NCBI GenBank assembly: GCA_001873075.1
Contig: MNYL01000264.1
Coordinates: 1 to 10,461 of the forward strand
DNA: 10,461 nt
DNA from: Fibrobacteres bacterium CG2_30_45_31
GTDB taxonomy: Bacteria; Fibrobacterota; Fibrobacteria; Fibrobacterales; Fibrobacteraceae
Direction of reading: 5' to 3'
The stretch's first letter is position 1. Each line of letters begins with the position of its first letter. Both the position numbers and the translations under genes were made by a program. Below are positions 1-7,001 of the stretch, piece after piece. The notes beneath the pieces are model-generated. The model was not told the origin of the DNA and ran no database searches. It saw nothing but the letters and a program-made list of their open reading frames with translations.

Positions 1-33
1 CTTAGCCGGAGAAGATTGAAAACACCCTCCCAG

Positions 34-61
34 CAAAAAAAGCGGCAATAAAAGGACCGCT
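34..61 (-). terminator. Intrinsic terminator after hsdR
   Basis: On the minus strand AGCGG (57-61) pairs with CCGCT (41-45) around an 11-base loop, and a run of six more T follows the stem (35-40). It lies about 55 bases downstream of the hsdR stop, where the operon should end. The stem is short, so strength is uncertain. The remaining bases of 1-115 show no other feature I can support. Confidence 0.65.
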
Positions 62-115
62 ACAGGGATGCAGAATTTCATACAGGGAATATAGACTTTG
101 GGGTGCCTCATGATT

Positions 116-3100
116 TTATCCCCCGCTCCACTCGTTGCTGAGTATTTCCGCCTGTTTGAGTATCAATTCCACTGCTTCCACCGCTTTGTCCGGCGGGTAC
201 TTGTATTTCTGCAAAGTGCGGCGCACAAGTATTCGCAATTGAGCCCGTACGCTTTCGCGGATCTGCCAATCCACGGTGGTCGACCGGCGCAGTTTTTCTG
301 TGATTTCGACGGCGATTTTCTTGAGGATTTCATCGCCCAGTTCGCGCACAGCACTTTCATTATAAGCGAGCGCATCGTAAAAAGCGATTTCGTCTGGGTT
401 TAATCCCAGTGCCGTATCGCGGTCCAGAACCGCTTGAAATTCTTTCGCCATGGCAATCAATTCTTCGATGACCTGCGCCGTTTCAATCGCACGATTATTG
501 TACTGTCGCAAGGTTTCCTGCAAGCGATCCGAAAATTTCTTTTCCTGCACCGTATTAGTACGGGTCTTGGCCTTGATATCATCCTTCAAGAGCTTTTCGA
601 GCAACTCCACCGCAAGATTCTTGTAGGGCATGTGGCGCAAATCGTTAAGAAAATCATCGGAGAGCAAATTAATATTGGGTTTGGCAAGACCACACAGAGC
701 GAAGATATCAGCGACACCCTCAGCGATCACAGCGTTGTCCAGAATAGTTTTGAGGATTGAGTTTTTATCTTCCTGCATGCGCTTTGAATCTACCGAGGTA
801 AACTTGCAGAAGGCCACCTTGATTGCAGAATAAAAGGCGAGTTCCTTGCGAAGGGTCTTGACATTATCCAGAGTGCTACAGAGAGAATAGGCTTTGGTCG
901 CAGAGAGCACGAGATCCATAAAGCGCTTTTTGCCATCCTCCAGGCCCAGAATATAGTTCGCTGCGGGGACCAGCAGGTATAAGGCTTTCGTCTCAAAAGC
1001 ACTGAAATCAAAGCCCTCATTTTTGCCCGTCTTCGCGAACATACCGCGCAAAGCGTCCACCTTTTCCAGCAATAGCGAAAGAGCCTCTGCCGAATCATGA
1101 GCCGCTTCTCCTTTGCCCTGGGAATCGGTGTAGGTCTTGAGCGCAAGCTTGAGCTCATTGGCGATGCCGATATAGTCCACCACCAAGCCACCCGTCTTGT
1201 TTTTGAACACGCGATTCACGCGGGCAATGGCCTGCATCAGGTTGTGCCCCTTCATGGGTTTGTCCACATACATGGTGTTGCAACAGGGGACATCGAAACC
1301 GGTGAGCCACATATCGCGCACAATCACCAGCTTAAGCGAATCGGCGGGCTTTTTGAAACGCTTCTCGAAATTTTTCTTGACCTGCCTGGAATAAATATGC
1401 GGGCGCAATAATCCTTTGTCGGCAGCGGAACCTGTCATGACAATCTTGATTGCTCCCTGCGTCGGATCATCGCTATGCCAATCGGGGCGGAGCGCCACAA
1501 TCTCGTTATACAAATGCACGCACACCTCGCGGCTCATGCATACGATCATCGCTTTGCTCTCCATGGAAGCATTGCGCGTCTCAAAATGTTGTACCAAATC
1601 CTGAGCGATTTGTTTCAGCCGGGGTGTCGCCCCCACCAGCTTTTCCAGGCGGGTCCATTCCCCCTTCGTCTTTTCGCGATTTTCCACATTCTCTTCGTCT
1701 TCGATCACTTCGTCCACCTGGGCCGAGAGCGATTCAATCTCCGCCTGATTCAGATTCAGGCGCGCCAATCGGGATTCATAGAAAATGGGAACCGTCGCTC
1801 CATCATCCACGGCATCCTGGATATCATAAATGGAAACGTAATCGCCAAAAACCGCGCGAGTATCCTTATCCTCCTCAGCAATGGGAGTCCCTGTAAAGCC
1901 AATGAAACTCGCATTGGGCAAGGCATCGCGCATGTGTTTCGCGTAACCGAATTTGTACAAGCCGTCCTTGGTGAGCTCCGCTTTAAGGCCGTACTGGCTG
2001 CGATGCGCTTCATCGGAAATCACCACAATATTATGGCGGGCATTGAGAACCGGATGCAAAGTTTCATCGGAGAGCAGCGCAAACTTCTGCACCGTTGTGA
2101 AAATAATACCCCCCGACTCACGCTCCGAAATCAAGGTGCGCAAAGCCTCGCGGTCGTGGGCTTGCACGGGAGTCTGTTTCAAAAGTTCCTGTGCCGCACA
2201 GAAAGTCTGGAACAACTGCCCATCAAGATCATTGCGATCCGTGACGACGACCAGAGTGGGGTTATTCATTTCGCGTTGCTGCAACAACTTGCCCGCATAA
2301 CAGCACATGGAAATACTTTTGCCCGAACCTTGCGTGTGCCACACCACACCCGCTTTTTTGCTACCGGGTACGACTTCATCTCCATAGCGGGCGCGACGTT
2401 CCAGCAACATCCCCGATTGGGGTTGCTGCGCGGCAATCACCGTAGCCCGTACCGCTTCGCGCACGGCGTGAAACTGGTGGTACCCGGCAATCTTCTTGAT
2501 AAGCGCGCCCTCGTTCGTTTCGAAAATCACAAAATAGCGGACATAATCGAGGAATAATTCCGGATCAAAAAAACCGCGCACCACGGTTTCAAGCTGCCAC
2601 TCCACTTGAGGCCTGTCTTCTTCGTTTTTGAGAGTGCGCCAAGGTAAAAAACGTTCCTGGTTAGCGGTCAGCGAACCCACGCGGGCCTGATAACCATCGC
2701 TCGCCACCAAAGCCTCGTTGCTCACAAAAAGATCGGCAATTTCTTCTTTGTAAGTCTGAAGCTGGTTGAAAGCATCCCCGGTATCCACACCCTCATCGCC
2801 GGGATTTTTAAGCTCAATCACCGCCAAAGGAAGGCCATTCACAAAACAAATAATATCAGGGCGGCGCGGTTGGCGCGTGCCTTTAATGGTAAACTGGTTG
2901 ATCGCCTGAAAACGGTTGTTGGAAACGCGGTCAAAATCGATCAGAAAGGCATGGTCATCGACCACACGATTCTCTTTCTTGTACTGCACGGGAACGCCGT
3001 TCAGAAGCAGCCGATGAAAGTCGCGGTTGTTGAGCAAAAGGTCGAGTCCATGGGGCTTCGTCACTTGAGCGATCACACCCTCGAAACAAGACTCCGGGAG

Positions 3101-3280
3101 CTCGGGATTCAGGCGTAGCAAAGCCTCTTCGAGCTCGCGCCGCAATACCACCTCGCGGTAATCCTTGCGCCCGGGCGTATCGCTCTCCGGGCAAATATCG
3201 GGGCCATAAAGAGTATCCCAGCCCGTTTCACGGAACCAGTCGAGGCAAAGATTTTCGAGCTCGGATTCGTTGATCTTCAT
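116..3280 (-). CDS. hsdR: Type I R-M restriction subunit HsdR (endonuclease/translocase)
   Basis: The 1054-residue motor and nuclease subunit cuts unmodified DNA after ATP-driven translocation. The PD-(D/E)xK nuclease is complete: D142 in RPDIICF, then E156 and K158 in AVIELKNPGD, followed by FNQLQTYK (171-178). The SF2 helicase motifs are intact: HTQGSGKS (315-322, Walker A), DEAH (423-426), GFTGTP (461-466), MWLTGFD (657-663) and QAIARVNR (683-690). The C-terminal part (about 930-1050, with LNPDEIAFYDALAYNESAV and VDWQIRESVRAQLR) matches the DUF3387/T1RH-like C-terminal domain. The start is an ATG at 3278-3280, two bases after the rhuM stop, with GAAGGG at 3290-3295. It is the last gene of the operon and a terminator follows 55 bases after its stop. 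The gene shows no frameshift or missing motif, so it should be active. Confidence 0.97.
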   Translation of the reverse strand: MKINESELENLCLDWFRETGWDTLYGPDICPESDTPGRKDYREVVLRRELEEALLRLNPELPESCFEGVIAQVTKPHGLDLLLNNRDFHRLLLNGVPVQYKKENRVVDDHAFLIDFDRVSNNRFQAINQFTIKGTRQPRRPDIICFVNGLPLAVIELKNPGDEGVDTGDAFNQLQTYKEEIADLFVSNEALVASDGYQARVGSLTANQERFLPWRTLKNEEDRPQVEWQLETVVRGFFDPELFLDYVRYFVIFETNEGALIKKIAGYHQFHAVREAVRATVIAAQQPQSGMLLERRARYGDEVVPGSKKAGVVWHTQGSGKSISMCCYAGKLLQQREMNNPTLVVVTDRNDLDGQLFQTFCAAQELLKQTPVQAHDREALRTLISERESGGIIFTTVQKFALLSDETLHPVLNARHNIVVISDEAHRSQYGLKAELTKDGLYKFGYAKHMRDALPNASFIGFTGTPIAEEDKDTRAVFGDYVSIYDIQDAVDDGATVPIFYESRLARLNLNQAEIESLSAQVDEVIEDEENVENREKTKGEWTRLEKLVGATPRLKQIAQDLVQHFETRNASMESKAMIVCMSREVCVHLYNEIVALRPDWHSDDPTQGAIKIVMTGSAADKGLLRPHIYSRQVKKNFEKRFKKPADSLKLVIVRDMWLTGFDVPCCNTMYVDKPMKGHNLMQAIARVNRVFKNKTGGLVVDYIGIANELKLALKTYTDSQGKGEAAHDSAEALSLLLEKVDALRGMFAKTGKNEGFDFSAFETKALYLLVPAANYILGLEDGKKRFMDLVLSATKAYSLCSTLDNVKTLRKELAFYSAIKVAFCKFTSVDSKRMQEDKNSILKTILDNAVIAEGVADIFALCGLAKPNINLLSDDFLNDLRHMPYKNLAVELLEKLLKDDIKAKTRTNTVQEKKFSDRLQETLRQYNNRAIETAQVIEELIAMAKEFQAVLDRDTALGLNPDEIAFYDALAYNESAVRELGDEILKKIAVEITEKLRRSTTVDWQIRESVRAQLRILVRRTLQKYKYPPDKAVEAVELILKQAEILSNEWSGG

Positions 3281-3282
3281 GG

Positions 3283-4314
3283 TTATTTTCCCTTCTTTCG
3301 AGGAAGTTTCAGGGACTTGATATCGCCTTCCAGTTCCCGCAGACTTGCTTCGCGCTCGGCCACTCGCTGAGATTCCTGATATTTCTCAAATTCTGCGGCC
3401 GATTTGTCCAGGGCCGACTGATGACTGATTTTGCCCGCGTGAGTGAGTAGTTCGCGCCCGTTGAGCTGGATGATTGCATCAAGACGCTGAATCCAATCCT
3501 TCATGTACATAGGCGTGCGTTGCTCTGCCATAGCTTCGGCAAAAGCCAAATATTGTTCCACAATGAGCCCCAGCAACTTCATTTCATTTTCGTCAAGATA
3601 GTTTTTAGCAATACTCACATCACTTTTACGGACAGCAACGCCTTTCTTATCCAGAGAACTCATGCCCATCAGGGGGAGTGCCGCATCGCTACGACGGTAC
3701 ACCAATTCTGCGGCCGTTTGCTCACTGATTGCCCAGAGCAACTTGTTCTGGACAATCTTGAAGAACTCCAGCGTACTCTCGTCCCTGGGATCGTAGTCGA
3801 TACTGGTGGTGTAGATATCCTTGATTTTCTGGTAAAAGAAACGCTCGGAAAGACGGATTTCACGGATGCGCTCTTGCAGTTCCGTGAAATAGTTCATGGA
3901 ATTGCCGGACTTGAACCGCTCATCGTTCAGGGCAAAACCCTTGACAATGTATTCCCGCAGCCGCTGCGTAGCCCAGATGCGGAACTGGGTACCCTGAAGG
4001 GATTTGACCCGATAGCCCACAGAAATGACCACATCGAGGTTATAAAAATTGGTCTTTTTCGCAAGATTTCCCACAAATTCGGAAATCCCGAATTTACGCA
4101 TGGTTTGGGATTCCTGAAGTTCACCCTCTTCAAAAATATTCTTAATGTGCTCGTTGATCGTGGACTTGGCTTTTCCAAAAAGCTCAGATAACTGATCTTG
4201 GGTGAGCCATACGGATTCGTCTTCGAGGCGCACATCAAGTTTGATGGCACCGTCCTGGGATTGGTAGAGGAGGAGTTGGGATTGGGGTGAATCCACCACG
4301 TCTTTTTGTTTCAT
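3283..4314 (-). CDS. rhuM: RhuM-family protein (virulence RhuM / R-M-linked), full length
   Basis: The 343-residue protein has the family's standard order. An N-terminal KLDVRLEDESVWLTQDQLSE segment leads into a predicted helix-turn-helix (about 36-65, with AKSTINEHIKNIFEEGEL). The hallmark FYNLDVVISVGYRVKS follows (90-105), then FRIWATQRLREYIVKGFALN (111-130) and a conserved helical part with IREIRLSERFFYQKIKDIYT (150-169). The C-terminal 60 residues are charged and probably coiled. RhuM was named from a Salmonella pathogenicity island, and homologues are common beside type I R-M genes. A DNA-binding or regulatory role is suggested by the N-terminal fold but unproven. The ATG at 4312-4314 has AAAGG at 4322-4326. 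It ends with TAA only two bases before the hsdR ATG, so it is surely cotranscribed with hsdR. No truncation is visible. Confidence 0.88.
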   Translation of the reverse strand: MKQKDVVDSPQSQLLLYQSQDGAIKLDVRLEDESVWLTQDQLSELFGKAKSTINEHIKNIFEEGELQESQTMRKFGISEFVGNLAKKTNFYNLDVVISVGYRVKSLQGTQFRIWATQRLREYIVKGFALNDERFKSGNSMNYFTELQERIREIRLSERFFYQKIKDIYTTSIDYDPRDESTLEFFKIVQNKLLWAISEQTAAELVYRRSDAALPLMGMSSLDKKGVAVRKSDVSIAKNYLDENEMKLLGLIVEQYLAFAEAMAEQRTPMYMKDWIQRLDAIIQLNGRELLTHAGKISHQSALDKSAAEFEKYQESQRVAEREASLRELEGDIKSLKLPRKKGK

Positions 4315-4335
4315 TGCTTCACCTTTCTTTTCACT

Positions 4336-4590
4336 TTAGATAATTATATCGAGGTTGTAGAAGTCGACAGGCCTTTTTACTTGGCGTTGGCCCTCAGCTC
4401 GAACTAACAAGAAATTCTTGTGAGTTGCCTCTGGGGGGAGTTCCTCTTCCTCGTAGATACTCAAAATGTGCTGAGTTAGCCAAACGGTTTCGCCTTCAAA
4501 ACGGACATCGAGTTTTATTTTTCCGTCTTCAGCCTGGTAGACTAGGAACTGTCCGTGGGAGGGGGTGAATCCTTGCTTCAACTCGGTCAT
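4336..4590 (-). CDS. Truncated RhuM-family protein lacking the helix-turn-helix segment (84 aa)
   Basis: The peptide opens like a RhuM protein (VYQAEDGKIKLDVRFEGETVWLTQ, in part residues 18-40). It then jumps from WLTQ straight to HILSIYEEEEL, where the full-length neighbour has about 16 more residues (DQLSELFGKAKSTINE). The missing piece is the predicted DNA-binding helix-turn-helix. It resumes with EATHKNFLLVRAEGQRQVKR and ends at YNLDIII followed by TAA, just where family members continue with VGYR. About three quarters of a normal RhuM is therefore absent. It is not a recent duplicate of the downstream copy, because the two differ at many codons and belong to different RhuM subtypes in the 45-90 region. 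An ATGA overlap with the rloC-like stop and a GAAGAGGG SD at 4597-4604 suggest it is still translated. It is most likely a decaying gene. Confidence 0.8.
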   Translation of the reverse strand: MTELKQGFTPSHGQFLVYQAEDGKIKLDVRFEGETVWLTQHILSIYEEEELPPEATHKNFLLVRAEGQRQVKRPVDFYNLDIII

Positions 4591-7001
4591 ACTGAACCCT
4601 CTTCAGAAGATTCGCCAACGCTATTCAGCAGAGCTTTGTATTGTTCACGATCAAGCTCTTTGATTCGTTCAAGAATTTGACATGCAACAGTTTTCATTTC
4701 TGGAACAACAACGGGCATTGCTCCTCTTTCGAAACCACCACAAAGATGAGAATATTCATTATTGATACGATCCATTAATATTGCAGGGACTTTATCGGCA
4801 CCAAAAAAAGCGATAAGTTTTTCCGATTCGTCCCTGTAATCAGGATACTTGTAATGCAAATATATTTCCATGAATTTTCTAGCATTATTTGCAAATTGAT
4901 AATCCACAAGTGCACCGTCATCAGTAGATGAATCCGCTCTAGAACATTTATAAATATGGTGAAACAGAAAATTGAATTCTGTGACATAATCTTTCAAATG
5001 TTTAGGCATGATTCCAATTGACGATGAATTTCCGTTTCGATTAATAGTGAAGTATTCCTTTTGTCTTTCCTGAGGCTTTCCGATAGATGAAATGGTCCAT
5101 CCTTTTAATCGTTTCAAATATTTCAGAAAATCTAAATTATGGGTAGAAATGAATAATTGACTATATGAATCTGTCTGAGCGATTCTTGCCGATATCAGGC
5201 TATAAATAAAAAATACATGATTTCCATCAAGACTTGAAATCGGATCATCAATCCAGATAATAGGCTTAGAGCCTTTAGTATCAATGTCTTCGAGCTTGGC
5301 AAGAAAATAGCAAAAGGCTAAAAGACTACATTCGCCTTCACTCAAATGATAAGCCTTCTTTCCTTCGCGAGTTACTTCAAAGCGAATGGCAGGTATAGAG
5401 CCAGCTTCAGAAGAATCTTTGATCGCTCGGAGAGACAAGAACTGGTGTCCAAAATGATTATTCAGGTATTCATTAACTTTAATTGCGCCTTTTTCTTCAT
5501 CATTCAGTTCCCGCTTCTTTGCCGCAATTTTATTCAGCTTAAGCTGAATAATTGCTAGGATGTCTGAAACTGCTTGTCGCTCTCTCTCTTCCGCATTTTT
5601 TAGGTTTGCAATTTCAGCGAGGTATTCTTTGTAGCCAATGATTTGCGCAAAACGATAGACTTCATCGAGTCTTAGGTGTTTCTTTGCCTTTTCTTGATCG
5701 CTGCCGAGTTGTGCCGAATAGGAGTTTGATTCTGTTGCAAGTTCTGCATATTGCAGCCAAAGTTGCAATATTTCTGTGGAGTTGTCCTCAACATCTACGA
5801 CAATATCTTTTCGGAATTTATCGTCCTTTTTCTTCTTTAGCAAGTCGGTCAAATTGTCCAAATGCTCTTTATAGGACTTGACTAAGACTGCAAGAGATTG
5901 GTTAATGAGTTCCACTCGTTCATGGAATTTCGAGTAAAACGAACCATTCTTGATCAGTAATTTTCCATCAATACTGGATGTTTCCAATTCAATTTTGCCT
6001 AGCAACGTTTCAATTGCAAGATCAAGCTCGCGCGATGCTTCATCGAAGTGTTGCTCCAGTGCAACCCAACGCGATTTTGAAATTTGATTTCCACAAAAGG
6101 CACAGGTTGTACGCTTATCGTGATGGTGTTCCCGACCTTCTTTTACCCACTTATTGAGCATTGCATCTTTGATCAACTCTTCAATCTTATTGGATTCATT
6201 AATATTCTTGGTCAATAAATTTTTTGCGTCTTGAATGAATTGTTCAAAAAGTAGCTTGGGTGTTGCAATCAAGGGTATTGGACTCAAGGCCTTCTCTTCA
6301 ATCACTTTTTCATACTGTTTAATTTGATCTGCGCTTTGTTGCTGAAAATCACCTTTTAAAGCAGTTTGTAAATCATTTTCCAATTTGGCTACAGTGTAGT
6401 TTTGATCTCCAAAACGGGCCGATTGATATTTGATTCCAGCTTGCCGACCAGTCGCTTTTGTGTTGAGTTGACTTTTTAATTGATCACTTCTATTGCCATG
6501 ATCTGTCTTAGCCTTTTGGTACTCTTTTTCCTTTAATACCTTCGATTTATATAATCCAGATTCATTTCCAAGATCATTCTTGCCTAACTCGCTCTCTAAG
6601 GTCTGGATTTCCAATTCAATCTTGTTGTTGTTGTCACCTAAGATTGCAAAAGGCTTAATGCATTCTTCAGGATTGGAAATAAACTGCAAGTTTTCCCGGA
6701 CAAAATCCTCATTGAATACGCGAATCGATTGTCCATGAGTCATCAAGTTCGACGGTGTAATCAACTTTCCATCAGTTAACTGGACTTGAAATTGAGGATC
6801 AATGTACTTATTCGACAACGCTCCTGTTTCCATGGCGCGGACAATGCGAGACAGGGTAGTCTTACCTGAGTAATTACGCCCATAGAGGATGTTGATTTCA
6901 CTGAAATTTTTAACTGCCCCCATAGCGTCTTTAACGCTCTGATCCCATTCAAAATTCTGGAATATGGCAAGGTTCTTAATGGAATTGAGTCTTTTAATCA
7001 C
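4587..7001 (-). CDS. rloC: RloC-like anticodon nuclease (ABC ATPase with zinc hook and C-terminal RNase motifs)
   Basis: The 804-residue protein has the layout of RloC, a relative of the tRNA-cutting toxin PrrC. Walker A is GRNYSGKTT (41-49). Long charged, probably coiled-coil segments run about 125-290 and 310-500, with a CAFC zinc-hook-type CxxC at 300-303. The ABC signature LSEGE is at 553-557, Walker B IIWIDDPISSLD at 581-592, and a switch-histidine segment STHNLDF follows (H621). The C-terminal part has R708-x3-E712 and R745-x6-H752. This fits the Arg-x3-Glu plus His triad of PrrC (R320, E324, H356) and the HEPN-type R-x4-6-H RNase motif. RloC proteins cleave tRNA at the anticodon wobble position when activated. 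The start is a GTG overlapping the hsdS stop (GTGA), with GGAG 8 bases upstream. The DNA is AT-rich, unlike hsdM and hsdR. The family call is solid, but nuclease activity is inferred from motifs. Confidence 0.85.
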   Translation of the reverse strand: MIKRLNSIKNLAIFQNFEWDQSVKDAMGAVKNFSEINILYGRNYSGKTTLSRIVRAMETGALSNKYIDPQFQVQLTDGKLITPSNLMTHGQSIRVFNEDFVRENLQFISNPEECIKPFAILGDNNNKIELEIQTLESELGKNDLGNESGLYKSKVLKEKEYQKAKTDHGNRSDQLKSQLNTKATGRQAGIKYQSARFGDQNYTVAKLENDLQTALKGDFQQQSADQIKQYEKVIEEKALSPIPLIATPKLLFEQFIQDAKNLLTKNINESNKIEELIKDAMLNKWVKEGREHHHDKRTTCAFCGNQISKSRWVALEQHFDEASRELDLAIETLLGKIELETSSIDGKLLIKNGSFYSKFHERVELINQSLAVLVKSYKEHLDNLTDLLKKKKDDKFRKDIVVDVEDNSTEILQLWLQYAELATESNSYSAQLGSDQEKAKKHLRLDEVYRFAQIIGYKEYLAEIANLKNAEERERQAVSDILAIIQLKLNKIAAKKRELNDEEKGAIKVNEYLNNHFGHQFLSLRAIKDSSEAGSIPAIRFEVTREGKKAYHLSEGECSLLAFCYFLAKLEDIDTKGSKPIIWIDDPISSLDGNHVFFIYSLISARIAQTDSYSQLFISTHNLDFLKYLKRLKGWTISSIGKPQERQKEYFTINRNGNSSSIGIMPKHLKDYVTEFNFLFHHIYKCSRADSSTDDGALVDYQFANNARKFMEIYLHYKYPDYRDESEKLIAFFGADKVPAILMDRINNEYSHLCGGFERGAMPVVVPEMKTVACQILERIKELDREQYKALLNSVGESSEEGSV
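5530..5551. repeat. Perfect 22-bp palindrome inside the rloC-like gene
   Basis: The arms TTATTCAGCTT (5530-5540) and AAGCTGAATAA (5541-5551) are exact reverse complements with no spacer. Flanking GCAA (5524-5527) and TTGC (5552-5555) extend the symmetry imperfectly. It lies in coiled-coil coding sequence (around residues 484-490, IQLKLNK). No function is evident. Confidence 0.85.

Noticed and set aside
1475..2557. 360-codon open frame on the + strand opposite hsdR
   Set aside because: It is antisense to the helicase motifs of hsdR, has no recognisable domain or clear SD, and its composition follows from the hsdR codons.
3520..4191. 223-codon open frame on the + strand opposite rhuM
   Set aside because: It is fully antisense to a well-conserved RhuM gene and its translation shows no family pattern.
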